From Orthonyx spaldingii (Eukaryota > Chordata > Aves > Passeriformes > Orthonychidae), in assembly GCA_013397795.1 (NCBI GenBank), contig VZTJ01004171.1:1714552-1778551 (forward strand): a stretch of DNA of 64,000 nt, written 5' to 3'. Positions 39,601 to 51,800 of this stretch are shown in pieces. The translations under genes and the position numbers were made by a program. Position 1 is the stretch's first letter. Every line of letters begins with the position of its first letter. The notes below the pieces were generated by a model that saw only the letters and a list, made by a program, of their open reading frames with translations, made no database searches and was not told the origin of the DNA.

Positions 39601-42396
39601 TTTGTTAGAACATCAGGAAAAATCCAGAGAAAATATCCTTGGAGAAAAACTCTGGTATCTAAGGTGTCCAAAGCTCATAATTTGTATACAGAAATTTCCA
39701 CAGAAAATTTGCCTTTCAAGTATACTAGTGTAGCTTGAAACATCTTAAGACACTTTTCCCTTACAGGCTAATACATTTAACAGCTGCAACAGTTATCCTG
39801 CTAATAGAATACAAAAGGCAAGAATGGTGAGCAGTTTGCCATCTGCTCCAGTTTTTAGCTAGATATTTTGCTAATTTCAAAGACATAAACAGCATTCACT
39901 TTGTAATATATGTAAAGTACAGCATGTAAATCAACTGTTTTCATAAGCAAAGAATTTTACCAAAGAGGAAATGAAGCAAAATGTAAATTAAATTTATGAC
40001 TACAAAGAGACTTATTTTCACAGCTGCACATCTGAGATAATTTCAAATCTTTCAAATTCAGAAACTGACAAAGGTACATAATTCATTAAATTCCATTTGC
40101 CCATACAATATCATGGTATTCTATTGCTTTTAGACAGGAAATAGTGACATTATTGGCTTGTCACTTTGCATTTCTCATGGTTTAATACCACTTAGATTCT
40201 CTAAGGCATACATTAATACAACAAGAATCACACTTCTTAAACTACTACAGGTAAGTGTGTATCAAGAAACATATAACTCTTGTTATATGTTGTTGTGTTT
40301 CAAATCAGAACAATAACCTGCAAAATCTAAAGAAAACTTCAACACAATGTAATAGTAAAATTCTTCAGCCTGACATCAGTTCAAGCTGTTCAAGGCCTTC
40401 CCTTCCTATAAGAGCACCCACTTAACACTAAGTAGTTTCCTCTAGTCCCTTGACAGATATTACAAGTGTAGCATATATTCTCTATATTAACAACCCAGCT
40501 ACCAGAGAAGATAAACCGGTTGCCAGTAATGCAAATCTCAACGTGTACATTTATACCAAACTGCTCAAGGCAGCTACAGAACACTGTACTTCTGACCATT
40601 TAAGAATATGCCTAAAGATTTTAAATTGAGAAATACAACCAAAAAACATTTACCTTTACTTGGAAATGGTCCTGCCTCAACAACTCCTTCTTTGGCACTG
40701 TCGAAACCATGAGATGTTATTTTGGTTTCAGAAAGTCCAAGTCCAACCGGTAACGAACATTTCAAGTCCTGGAAAATATATGAATAAAAATGGAAAGTTA
40801 ATGATTAAAAAAAAGGATTGAAGTGACTCAAAACTATTATAATGCAGTTTCAGCAGCTCTCAGACAAGCAATTCTGCCTTTAGCCTGGAAAGTCCTAGCT
40901 GCTGTCACAGCTTTCTACTGCTACGCACAAATAAAACATAAATGAATGAGAAACACGACGTACAGCCTGAGTATATATATAAATCTTTATTCTAGATTTT
41001 TTTATTATCTTGATGACTAAGTAGAATGCCATCTCTTAGAGAAACAGTTACCAAAAATGTGGCCAGAAACATCATGTTTTGTGGACTGAAGCTGGTCCAA
41101 GCAATCATATAGTTTAATAAAGTTTTCAGTTTTTAACTGAGTGCAGAATGATATAAGTTTACCAAGCAGAAAACACCTTACAAACCAAAAATATGGAAGC
41201 AACTATCATAATGTTGAAGATTAAAAAAAATCATTAAGCAAGAAATAGCAGTAAAATTCAGAGCATCCATATTTTTTACAAATAGCACATGAAGCCTTTT
41301 CAATATTTGACATGGGAGAGACATGCAGAAAGGCAGCAATTCAACAGCTTCCTTCTGAGCACCTATTCTACATCATAAGTGCTCAGAGCACAAAGTTGAC
41401 ACTTCTTTTGTTTGCTTTTGACACTCCTTCATTTAAAATTGCCTGACATCACCTTGTTTAACTTTTGAGGGCTAGATTAACTACTTCAACCAGCTCTCAA
41501 GTAACCAAAGTCTTCACTGAAACCCAACACAGGCCTAAGAGTCCACAAACCACAGCTCACATATTATCCTACTGTCCATTTTTGCTGTCTTACCTACCTC
41601 TACAAAAAGCTCCCCACAGGTTTCCTGGAATAGACTGCCAGCAATCTAATTGAAGTTTAAGCCTCTGGTGTTATGGAATTAGACACAGTGCTTTTAAAAA
41701 TGTTCAGGTTTTAAAGCAATTTAAACCCATTAATTCATAGAAGTAAAAAGTGAGTGAAAAAGTACTATGGAAGTGAAAGCAAAAAAGTAAAATACAATTA
41801 CAAAAAATAAGGCATCAAGAAATCAGAAAACTGTCAGCATCTGAAATCAGGTACTATTTTGCATCCCCTCTGCTTCCATACTGAGGTAAAAAAGTGGAAA
41901 AAATATAGAGGACTACTACACAAAAGCTATACATAGCTTTAAGATGTCAGTGTCTAGACACATGTAGTAACTGTTTATGATCCATGCAATGCTTCTAATT
42001 ACAAAGAAAACACAACCTTTAAAATCTAATCCATATTTGACCTATTACTGTAGTCACTCAGTCCACAAACCAGAAGCAAAGTAGTGCATAAGAATGATAC
42101 TGATACTGTCTAGAGGCTCAGATTGTCAAGAAGTAGTTTTGGATCACATCCCCCCAGATTTATTTAGATGTCTTCAGCTTAGGACAAACCCCTGGGAAGA
42201 AGAAAGAAAGGAAGAACTACAAACATATGAATTCCAGGAAATTAATTTTTCCATGTGAATTCCAGAAATCTTGCTCATACCAAAACCCCAGCATGTTACT
42301 GCAAAGAGTAACCAATTCCTACAGCCGTACTTTCACTTACACAAACAGGCTGTTTGATAACAGATCATGCCATATTTGTGTATCAGAAGCATTATA

Positions 42397-42453
<57 letters not shown>

Positions 42454-45400
42454 AGCATGAAAAATAAATAGCCACATGCAGAGCCTTATCTCACAAATTA
42501 AACGTATCAGAACATTGGATATATACTGTTTTCAGTCGTCACAATTGACTTAGCCCTGGTGTTTCCATTTAAGTACTCACAGATGGTGATATGCTGGAAA
42601 GCCTTTGCTTCAACTTAGTTTAGCTAATAGACAGAGTCCATCTACCTCAAAATGTAGCAAGTCACTAGAAGCTGGAAAAGCAGAGAGACTTGAAAAAGGA
42701 TAACCAGACTGCAGAGAAGATGTACTGATTTCACAAAAAGGACATAGCATGAATTATTTTTTTCCTGAAGGCACCTTGGCATGTTGTGTAGTTTTCAGAA
42801 ACATCTAAACCTGTAGCCAAACAAATGTAGACAGCTAACCTGCTTAAGCATGTTAGCAATAGGAATCTAAGCAATCATCTGTATTTAAGGTTAAAATGCA
42901 GAACATCTGCTTTGTAAAGACAAAGTTTGTATCTAAACCTAAGCAACTGCACTACTTCTGTACACTCAGTGTAATTCTAATCTGACGTTAAACACAAACT
43001 GAACAAACTATAGAATTAAATAAATCAAAATACTACAATGCATCCATCTCTTAAATAAAAACTTGGTATTTGGATTATGAAAATTTTAAAGATCTACAAC
43101 TGTATATATATACACCAAAGTTTTTTACATTAATATATACATATGTATATGTACACAAACACGTATTTGTTCAAAGACATCTACTTTTTTCCCACTGTCG
43201 AAAAGGCAAAGTCCAATTTAAAGAAAACCAAAGTTCAATTCAAACCTCTTTTTAAACACCTATAAACCAGTTCAAATATATCTTTATGAAGAATGATATT
43301 CTTGCGTATGAATTTAAAAGAAAACATTACCATTTGTTGATTTATACATGAGCATAATTGACAAAAAATCAGTGATCACCAAAACAATACCTTTTTGTTG
43401 TTTACAAACATGCAAGGTACTGTTCAGGGGAGACATACTGATGCATGTAAACTACAATTTTTAATGTCATTCTTGCAACTGATAGTGCTAGCTTTTTTTT
43501 TCCTTTACACAAATACAGATAAAAAAGCTAGCAAAAAACCTGTAATCATACTGACAAAACAGTTTATCCTCTCAGTAACTTACAAAGAGGGATAATTTAG
43601 AAACATTGCACAGAACGTCACCCTTAAGGGAAGGTATGCCTGTACTTAATGTTTGAGTGGTAAGAAGGCAACATAAATAACTTTCTTTTTTGTTCCCACT
43701 ACATGTAAGTTTGCTGTTACACACAGGAAGTGAGGACAGATTCCCTTACTACAATATGGTGATTATATTTTTACAATGTATTGCTCTTCTAGCTATGTTT
43801 AAGATTTCCCCTCTTCTTTGTAAAAGGTAAATTCAAATCTTTAGAATTGATCAAAATTTATGGATACATTGCAAGCTCATTAATCTATTAAGGGATCACC
43901 ATCACCAAAAAGCAAATAGAAAAATGCTTCATTAATAATTTTCATTTGTATGAGGCTGAAACCATGTTTATACAATTACCATCTGGCAGAAGTATTTTAA
44001 TAGTTTAACTTCACTAAGACCCAGAGCTAGAGGTATAAAAAAAATCACAACTCAGAAGATTTCCAAGCTAGAAGGTTGCATTACCTACCCCATTCACAGA
44101 CATTTAGCATGCTAAAGGGCTCCAAGAAGCAAAAGCATGAAATATAGCTACACAGAATAGCTGCACTAGCTTAATTAGGTCTAGTCAAGACAGTTCAAAC
44201 CTATATGTCATAGAACATTTAAGCCACTTTAACCATTTGTTAAACTCCCTTTTTAAGTACTTCAAATCACTGTATTAAACTAAATACATTTTAATTGGGT
44301 TAGCCTTATTTACACAACTCTATTATACAGATCATCTGATGAACCAGTATGAATTTTTGACATAGCAATCCTGTTGAGACAGTAGACACAGCAAAGAAGT
44401 CGTTCAGAATGCATGTTCATGAAGGAATGTTGGCTGAATTACAAGACTATTTCCAAAATTATACTTCCCAATCATGCTACCCATAAAAATCTAAAATGAA
44501 GAAGGCGAAGACCAGAATTGTATTGTTTCTCCAATAGCAGAAACCAACCTAGCCAAACTTAATTTATAGAAACTTAATTAAGGAGCAACTAAGGAAACAA
44601 CACTCTATTAATTTCTTAGTTATACTCCATTATTAATGCATCACTAAGCATTAACTTCAGCTTAGTACCAACAGGAGGTTTGCCAGATACAGTTTTATTT
44701 GCCTTTACTACATTGAATTAAGGTATTCTTAAAACCTCACACCAATGGCTAGTTCAACAGTGGAGCAACTACTTTCAGACCAATCATATGCTTGTTCATT
44801 TTTTAATGGTGGACGGCATTTTAAATAAAACTACTCAAGCTGCCTTCAGGAAAAATTTACAACATAACTGACTGTAAAGCTCACATTTTAAAGTGTGATT
44901 ACAAGTCCTATGGAACAAAAGGTTATGTAGACAGACATAACATCTATCCGGTAAGATACATGGGCTCAGAACTTTAACTTATCAAAATCACGTGCAAGTA
45001 GAGCTCCTTGTACATATTCAGCATTTTCTTGTTCTCTTTGCCCCTCTTACATCACTCAGTTCCTCTTTTCCATGAATTAGGTCACTAGATTCTCACATCA
45101 GTATAAATTCAACATAAATAAATGGGAGGAGGCCTGAAGGCTTTAATCTTTGATGAAGTGGCAAATAACAGACTAAGATATTTCTTCTATTCTCCAATAC
45201 ACCGCTCTTCATTCAGAAGATCCTTTCTACTACATACCTTTTGATTTACCTAATGTCATACTACAATACAGTTTTAAATTAGTTTCCCTTCTACTCTCGT
45301 CATTACCATGCACGTATTAGGGTTTTCAGACTGTATGAAAAACATTTGACTTTTTTATCTCCTCAAACCAGTTTTCTAGAACTGACACAGTTCTAGAAAT

Positions 45401-48400
45401 ATATTTTAAATCAGTTCTACGTTAATTAAACTATAATTACCCAAAGTAAAAATCTAACTATGTCAGTCACCATAGCAAAACGTAAGAGATGAACTCAGAT
45501 TTTGCAGGCAGAACGTGACTGACAAGGCTGGCATTTTTTTCAGGAGGCAAAAGACAAAAGAGAATTGACCTTACCTATTTGTGCAGTCTGGTAATAAAAT
45601 TACAGAACAACTCAGTGAACACATGCACTCAGATTCATCAGATCCCAGACCTTATTTCGTAATTCTAGTAAGATAAATTAAAGACTCACAACAAAGTCCA
45701 TTATCTTTTGCATCCTGAAGTTTATTGCTGGTATTATATACATGCTTAACTATGGTTTTGTTCCCATAAGAGTAGAATAAGAACCACAAGAAGAGGTGAT
45801 ACTAAAAATTAAATGAAACAAATTCAGGCTCAAACTGATAAGAATATCATATAGATTTTGTGCAATACTTTAAACATATCACTTACAGCTGTTTCAGTAT
45901 CTTTACAGGCAGACCAAACTGTTTTCTGAAAAATTTAGATTATTCCCATGCAACTCTCACACTATATGGCATGTTATTGCACACAGGAATATTGCATACA
46001 GCAAAAATATACTTCCCTCACTCCCTCCTACTGTACTCAGCTCCCAGTCCCCCCAGTTACATTAAAACACCACTGTGCTAATCACATCATTACAATAGCA
46101 TGGGAGGAAAACCAGGTTCTGGAAGTCAGGGATAAGTCAAGTAAAAAAAGTGATTAACAGAAACCAGCCAGACTTTTTGTATGTTGGGCTTTCTTATACA
46201 AAGCACTAAGAAAAATTTTTGATTAGGAAATGCTGAAGTCTTCTGTCTAACATATACCCAAATACTAGCAAACAGTTCCATACACTAAGTTCTTAAAGCT
46301 CACATGACATGCAACAGAGCTTGGAGAGTTAAAAAGCACAGTGTCAAGCTTTTTTGTACTGAAAGAACGTTAGATATTTGATCCAATGACGACTGAAGCT
46401 ACAGCTTTTTTTAGTAAAAGAGTTTCCATCAATCATACAGGCAGGACAAAACTTGTCTGAATTCCACGGGCATGTCTTATTAGAGAATTAGAATGTAGCA
46501 GCACATTTCTGACTGAGATTCTACAGTTAGGAAAACACTTAAGTTACCTCTTAAATATGCATTATACCAAGAAGATGCATCAATTAGTGCTATGTCATAT
46601 TCCCACAAGAATGGAACTAACATGCTTCCTTCTGAAATAAAATTATGGCAATCTATGCTGTCTGACATTCTGCAAAACTAATGGCATTTTTCTCTAAAGA
46701 AGAAGCAACCCTACTTGTCATTTCCAGGTAATACATTTGCTCCACACTGCCTCGCAAAATGAAATACTTATCACGCTTGAATGCATACTAATACTGCATT
46801 TGGTGAAACACAAAATGTGCATTTTCATGCCTGAGCAGCTTATGGATGAGGTCTGATGGAAGTGCTAAACAGAAAGCAAGTTTAGAGGAAAGTGCAGTTT
46901 TGTAATTAAAGAATTCCAAAGAAAAGGTTGTACAAACACCTATTTACTCAAAAACATACAATCAAAGCTGCTCAAGTCTTTGTGGCAAAATAGGTGCACA
47001 AGACCAAAAAATACAGGACAAGTAGTATTTTATTCTTTACATCTGAATTGTACAGCATCTAGATGAATATTTCTCTGACCATAAAAGTAAGGAAGCAGGA
47101 AATTAAAATAAGCTTGCTCCCCAGCTTCCCAAGAAGGTGCAATCAAAATCTGCATATTGGAGTGCTCTAAACTCTACTGTGGTCACATACACTTGCTGAG
47201 ACTGTGGTAACAGTACAAATTGGAGTGGTCATGGTTTCTTGCCCCTTTCTTAAGTGACCTCATAAAAATCAGTACTTGGCTTGTCATTTCCATAAGTTGG
47301 TAGGAAAAAAGACCCCAAAATTTTTGTGGTGCAATGCATATTGCTTTAGGTTAAAGCAAAAAATTACCTGGCAAGGAAAAAAAGAGAAAGCATGGCATTA
47401 AGCATGAGAAATAACAAACACGAAGCAAGATGAATAGAAGCTAAATATTAGAATTTGAGACAGATTAGTAAACAGACCTAGATGTTAATTCCAAGAAGTT
47501 TATTTTCTTTGTTTTGTTTATAAGAAGCCTTGATTATCACATATTCTGAGTTTAGGTCACACATGCAGGTGTGAACTTGTGCAAGACAGTTCAAAAAAAT
47601 AATTGAAGTGCACTTCTTCATTGATCTCAGAATAAGCACCGCAAAAATAATTACAGCAAGTTCAAATATGCTTGCAGAGTACAGGTCTTTCTGCAATTTG
47701 ACCAAATATTTGACCCATTTTTGTCAAAGTACAAGTTTTAAAATATAGTTGACTCCAAGCCAGCAAAATGATTGGCATGCAGGAAAAAGATCTACTCCAA
47801 CTTTTACATATGGCCATAGACAAAAACTACCTTAAAATTCCAACTTTACATTTTGACTGACCAAGGGTCCTAATGCAGACACCAAGATTGCAAGTTCCAT
47901 TTGCTGTACATAAGTGTCTCATGCCCTGCACTGCAGAAGCAACCACTACGTAAGGCAAAGGTAACTTACACAGCAGTCAAGTCACAGCAGCAGCAAGGTC
48001 ATCAAGCTTAAAATTAATAAGTCTGTTTCTCTGCTTTGAGGTGAACCCAAATTCACTGGCACTTCAAGATTCATTTCCCAAAGTGGTCTCCCTAAACATA
48101 CATCTTTATAGAAAGGTAGTTTTAACTGTATTTCATTAAACACTCTGCTAATTTTTACATTATATCACTGGTAGATCTTAGCTGAACAACAAATCTTAGA
48201 AGGTTCCCCTCCTCTAATCAGCATTTTAGTAAAACAGAATAGAAGGCTGAAGTTCTGCTAAGTATTTCTTTTAAGAATAATTCTGCACTAAGTCAGTATG
48301 GAACTGTTAAAACTTAAGAGCTTTCCTTAAAATCTAAGTCGCAGCAAATATCAAATAAACGTGGACAATTAACTGGTGTTCATATTTCAAACGAAAATCC

Positions 48401-48816
48401 CAATAAAAGGAGCCCGACCCCAAATCTCACACGCTGTGCAGTAGCGCTCTCTGCTGGACTCCCGGGCACGAGCAAAACTGAGTGCTCATGTAGCGAGCTC
48501 AGGGGGAAGAACTCAACATTTGCCACTACTAACGTGCCTTTTATATGAAAACGATCATTGCAATATGCAATCACAATATGTTGTGTCAAACCTTGATAAT
48601 AATCTATGAGCTTCAACGGAGTCTTTTCAGTAAACCACATCAAGTGAAGTCTGCTATGCATTGCACTGTCACTTCAGCATTTCTGATAATGGTACCATGG
48701 CAGACAGCAAAGAAAATTCTTACCCTGTTAAAGCTGTGGTCATGAGAATCTTCCAGCTGTCCATTGCTAGTCACAGGAATTTCTGCTGCTGAATTTTTGG
48801 GAGATTCTTGAGCCAT
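18465..48816 (-). CDS. ARFIP1: ARFIP1 (arfaptin-1), complete coding region over eight exons
   Basis: Eight minus-strand exons (48724-48816, 40654-40768, 38072-38167, 36544-36653, 31277-31498, 27703-27860, 25394-25568, 18465-18620) total 1125 bases and join in phase into a 374-residue protein. The human form is 373 residues as I recall. Arfaptin-1 is a trans-Golgi protein whose crescent-shaped BAR dimer binds GTP-bound ARF1 and ARL1 and, through an amphipathic helix, PI4P; it restrains secretory granule and carrier scission. The N-terminal ~100 residues are low-complexity. The amphipathic helix lies at about 112-138 and the BAR (AH) domain at about 139-345. A protein kinase D-type site LVRKWS puts the serine at 133, matching human Ser132. 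All introns are GT-AG. Identity is certain from near-complete agreement with arfaptin-1 across all exons. Confidence 0.97.
20912..20925. repeat. (CA)n microsatellite
   Basis: Seven tandem CA units in an ARFIP1 intron. Confidence 0.75.
23054..23849 (+). repeat. Direct repeat, copy 2 (about 796 bp, in ARFIP1 intron 7)
   Basis: Same unit and orientation as 14014-14819, offset by about 9.04 kb. It shares the internal T-tract after CTTAGGC, the GTCATGATGAC palindrome at the right end and nearly every base between; both copies carry 11 T in the tract. The left 60 bases differ at several sites and lack ten bases present in copy 1. Confidence 0.95.
25394..25568 (-). CDS. ARFIP1: ARFIP1 coding exon 7
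   Basis: Encodes the end of a split Arg265 and residues 266-323, from IEYDAYRTDLEELNLGPRDA to KLKFLEENK. This is central BAR-domain helix sequence and is almost identical to the human protein. The acceptor is TTTTCTCAG and the donor is GTAAGC. It begins with one base that completes the split Arg codon and ends in phase 0. Confidence 0.97.
25569..27702 (-). other. ARFIP1: ARFIP1 intron 6
   Basis: A 2.1-kb AT-rich intron. I see no repeat family, RNA gene or additional exon. Confidence 0.9.
27703..27860 (-). CDS. ARFIP1: ARFIP1 coding exon 6
   Basis: Encodes residues 213-264 plus two bases of Arg265: EEFGYNADTQKLLAKNGETL through NTLVNKTIEDTLLTVKQYESA. It is part of the BAR domain, nearly unchanged from human (one visible Met-to-Leu change in DTLLTV). 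The acceptor is good (TTTTTTATAG). The donor is GTAGCT, weaker than the others because the usual A at +4 and G at +5 are missing. Confidence 0.97.
27861..31276 (-). other. ARFIP1: ARFIP1 intron 5
   Basis: A 3.4-kb AT-rich intron with nothing further recognisable. Confidence 0.9.
31277..31498 (-). CDS. ARFIP1: ARFIP1 coding exon 5
   Basis: Encodes residues 139-212, from CTRQIISEKLGRGSRTVDLE to DAFADLSLKSLELH. This is the start of the BAR domain proper; GRGSRTVDLELE is an arfaptin signature shared with ARFIP2. The exon is 222 bases, phase 0 at both ends, with a strong TTTTTCTACAG acceptor and GTAAGA donor. Confidence 0.97.
34954..35566 (-). mobile_element. CR1 LINE, 5'-truncated 3' fragment
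   Basis: The plus strand opens with the reverse complement of the CR1 3' end (AGAATCACAGAATGG, then GGTTGGAAAGGAC), so the element lies on the minus strand. A minus-strand frame at about 35017-35379 encodes the C-terminal tail of the CR1 reverse-transcriptase ORF2, with REVVESPSLEIFK, HRKFHLNMRKNFFTV and SVVPSNRTRG recognisable. It is the usual 5'-truncated copy, about 0.6 kb. The terminal octamer repeat is degenerate and I see no target-site duplication. It is not an active element. Confidence 0.95.
36491..36533. repeat. CATA/CA simple repeat
   Basis: Alternating ACAT and CA units lying ten bases downstream of the ARFIP1 exon 4 donor (minus strand), within the intron. Confidence 0.8.
36544..36653 (-). 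CDS. ARFIP1: ARFIP1 coding exon 4
   Basis: Completes Gly102 and encodes residues 103-138: SRAQQKSGPVVLADEVKNPA then MEKLELVRKWSLNTYK. This is the amphipathic helix that in arfaptins binds PI4P, with the protein kinase D-type motif LVRKWS (Ser133 here). The acceptor is TGTCTGACACAG, the donor GTATGC; it ends in phase 0. Confidence 0.97.
36654..38071 (-). other. ARFIP1: ARFIP1 intron 3
   Basis: A 1.4-kb intron. Its only notable content is a MIR-like ancient SINE at about 37545-37735. Confidence 0.9.
37545..37735 (-). mobile_element. MIR-like ancient CORE-SINE fragment
   Basis: The plus strand reads like the reverse complement of the MIR consensus as I know it: a block like ATTAACT..CCCTATGAGGTA, then GGAGGAAAC.GA, TTAAGTAATTTGCCCA, and AAGTGGCAAAGCCTAG before a GTTCGGG that corresponds to the tRNA-derived B-box region. 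The order and spacing match over about 150-190 bases, with many substitutions. Assignment is from memory of the consensus, not from a search. Confidence 0.7.
38072..38167 (-). CDS. ARFIP1: ARFIP1 coding exon 3 (in-frame cassette)
   Basis: Encodes residues 71-101 and the split codons around them: SSASPKSSVVSPSSAAASRL then AGQGCDLIIPT. It is 96 bases with matching phases at both ends, so skipping it removes exactly 32 residues. In human the equivalent exon distinguishes the long arfaptin-1 from the shorter arfaptin-1A, so the same splice choice is possible here. The acceptor is CCCTTTTCAG, the donor GTATCA. Confidence 0.95.
38168..40653 (-). other. ARFIP1: ARFIP1 intron 2
   Basis: A 2.5-kb AT-rich intron with no recognisable exon or mobile element. 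Confidence 0.9.
40654..40768 (-). CDS. ARFIP1: ARFIP1 coding exon 2
   Basis: Encodes residues 32-69 and the first base of Gly70: DLKCSLPVGLGLSETKITSH then GFDSAKEGVVEAGPFPSK. It corresponds to the human DLKHSLPSGLGLSETQITSH segment with a few substitutions. The acceptor ends ATTTTCCAG and the donor is GTAAAT; phase is 0 in and 1 out. Confidence 0.96.
42398..42452. repeat. Long poly-A tract (55 A)
   Basis: An uninterrupted run of A on the plus strand in an ARFIP1 intron. The sequence just upstream does not read as a retrocopied gene or SINE, and I find no flanking duplication. Its length may be partly a sequencing or assembly product. Confidence 0.95.
43101..43155. repeat. TA/CATA-rich low-complexity patch
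   Basis: Alternating TATATA and ATATGTATATG tracts in an ARFIP1 intron. Simple low-complexity DNA. Confidence 0.6.
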
Positions 48817-48825
48817 TGCACTTTC
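48724..48825 (-). CDS. ARFIP1: ARFIP1 coding exon 1 (canonical start)
   Basis: The ATG at 48816 begins MAQESPKNSAAEIPVTSNGQ, the known arfaptin-1 N-terminus, and the exon encodes residues 1-31 in phase 0 to a GTAAGA donor. The exon itself extends to 48825 behind a TTTTTATAG acceptor. Its nine bases before the ATG (GAA AGT GCA) are open and in frame, so translation could also enter from an upstream exon. Confidence 0.96.
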
Positions 48826-51800
48826 CTATAAAAAGAAACAGGTTAGCGTTGGTCTTACATTTCCAATGAGTAATCTATATGAAAATATTTGATGTATGGG
48901 TTTTGTAACAGTTGATTTTATTTCAAACTCCAACTGGAAATATTCTGATATACTCAGTCTGTATTATTTAATCACATCCTCGAAGCAAAATAATACTCTA
49001 GCACAGCTCAGTCACAAGTAATTTAAAGTTTCCAGATCTAAGAGAAAAGAAAAACTAAAATTTAACCCATTGGCGTTGGGGGAATAAGACACAAATGAGA
49101 CATGTGGGCTCAGACAAATGTTTTACATGTACACTTGAGCCTTAGAGCAGTTTCTGTATCTCAAACTATAATGAGCTTGGCTAAAAAAATTGTATTAGCT
49201 ATTCATAAGCAATAAATACTAGAGAAGAGCAATATGTTTAATTATGTCTATCAAGAAAAGCAATGATTCCAAACTTTAAAGTAGTTTCAGCTGCTTCTTA
49301 TTTTACCATAATATAGTGCCACCTTCTGACTAAACTGTTGGTATGCAACTCTTCATGCGGACAACAGCAGCAAACCTGAAGTGAAATGCAGAAGCACCAA
49401 AAGAACTCAGAAGTAACAATGGAATTCAAGATTCAAAGTTAGTTTCAAATGCAGCTGCACCATGAACAGTAGCAGCAGCTGTGAAACCACTGCCTTCAAG
49501 TACAACCTAAGGTATAGCCTAGAAGAGACATTCCCAGAAGAAATGCACATAATTTACAAGCACAATGAAGAGACAATGGCAGCTTAACACTCTCCAAATT
49601 AAGAGGAACTGAAAATGTCATCCCTTTCAAAAAGCTACTCCTAACTCTGCAAGGCAGCTTCATCAGTCGTCTGAAGCGTAAACAGTAGAAAAATCAACAC
49701 ATAACTGAGGCACTGTTCACTTACATGAAAGTTGTCTGAAGTCCTCAAACCAGCCCGTACACTTGTGCAAGACTGGCAAGACAAGATATACCATCAGCAG
49801 GTACTTGAGAATAGGTACCCTTCTACCTTTAAAGCTCTTAAATCATCCAACTGAATCAGCTCTTTTCAGTCTAAGGGTCAGGAAGAGGCCCAGCCTGAGA
49901 TGAGGCTGAAGTACCATCAGCTTCTCCAACCACAAGTGAAGCTGTAGGGTATCAATATAACACCATTTTACAGGTACTTATATCATTCTTAATTGAAACA
50001 TCTTCTGTCATACTCCATTGCTAATATTTCTTCCATTTTCACATATCACCACTACATTTACATTAGTGAGCCTGGTTTCCTTAATTAGTTTTGAGGCCTC
50101 TCAAGACCTTTTCTAACTAGTCACTGTCTGTGGGCTCCAATAAATGTGCTTCTACTGAAGCACACGAAAAGGTCTATGCTTATTTTATGAGTACTTTTAA
50201 AACAGTAATCTGTTTAATTTCATATAATATAGAATATATCAAGTTGTAAGGGACCCATAGGGATCAAGTCCAACTCCCTGCTCCTCACAGAGTTGCTATA
50301 TAACACCATTAGATTAAATGTTCTAATTACCTGCCATATTACATTTTCATTTGGGAAATCTGTCCAATAGCTCAAGTTTCTGAAGCTTGTTCTAAATCTC
50401 ACACATGCTTAAGCTCTAAGACTGCTAGGAACTACACTTCTACTTGACATGGTCAAGTGAGGTATTTTTCAAAATGCTTGGCCTGTCACAACTACTTGCA
50501 CAATACAGAAACATTAGCATAGGCCATGTTCTGTTCACAGCCATTTTTGTTCTTTTTGCAAATTATCAGATAACACAGTGCAAAGGGAAAGTCCTCTACT
50601 GTCAAGGGGCACTTTGCTAGGGATCACAAAACTGCATCTCTAATTAAAGGAAAAACAAATACTTGACTTAGGTGCTTTTCAACAAGAATCTCAAATAATA
50701 TGGCAAATATTGACATTGATATATTTTTGTGCTTTTATTCTGAGATATACATGCTCAATGCATATGCACACATCTCTGGTAAATACATATATTAGAAAAC
50801 AAAAATTCATCAGCTTCTCTGGACAACTAGAAGCAATTCACATATTTTTTAGGCATTCCTACTTGAGTCAGACCTATGTATCTAGTTTAGAGAAAGCAAA
50901 AAATTACTTGCTAATGTCAGTTCCATGCCACATTTGAACTACAACAATTTCCCATTGCTGAAAAGAGGACATTTCATACTTTTCCAGTCCCTACTGTGAG
51001 CCACACAGTGCACCACTTCCTAAACACTCACCTGACTACAGTCACCACACACAACTCACTAGCCTGGCAATAGACCTTTTCACCAGGTTAATTTTCCAGT
51101 TTCACTGAGTTGAATCAGTTTGCAATGATGTCAGACAAGCACCAAAGCCATGAACTGAGCAGCTGAAAAGGGGAAGTGGGATAAACTGCTAATTTGACTC
51201 AGACATAACAAGAAACCACCGTCTGCATTTTAGTCAACAGTTTAAGCTTGCACTGCTGTCAAGAACAAGTCCTTGCCCTTTTCCCCCAACTCTGCCCCCC
51301 AGTAGCTTTCACCATCCCTTCACCTCCTTCCTGAGCCAGAACAATGTATTTGCACAGCAAACAAGATTCCGGAAACACTGCAGGTTAAAATAAAGTGACC
51401 TATGCTCAAAAAGAGGATGGGTAATTTTTCCACTCCCATCAATTCTCAAAGCAGGCACAGCTCCAGCACTTGTGCCTATGAAACACAGCAGGTAGTAATG
51501 CAGTAAAGAAACTACTGAGAATGAAGGACTGCCCACAGCATCAGCTTACTTCAGCAGTGCAGTATCTCAAAATACTTACTCTGGCTTCCAAATCCAGCAG
51601 CCATTTCTCTTTACCTCTTAAAAAAAGGATGTGTGTTCCTGTAACTTCACACAATCATGGTAACATTATTGATCTGAGAGAAAACTAAACCACCAAACCA
51701 CAGCAGCATTTCTGTTGAAATAGGGAGTATGATTGCTGAATCACGTGTCTCTTTGGCAAGGGTAGCCCACAGATGACTTAAACTAAGCATACAAAGAAAT

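Larger units (their letters stand above)
40769..48723 (-). other. ARFIP1: ARFIP1 intron 1 (after the canonical start exon)
   Basis: An 8.0-kb intron, the longest in the gene within the window. It holds a 55-base poly-A run (42398-42452) and a TA-rich patch near 43101-43155. Otherwise I see only AT-rich unique sequence. Confidence 0.85.
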
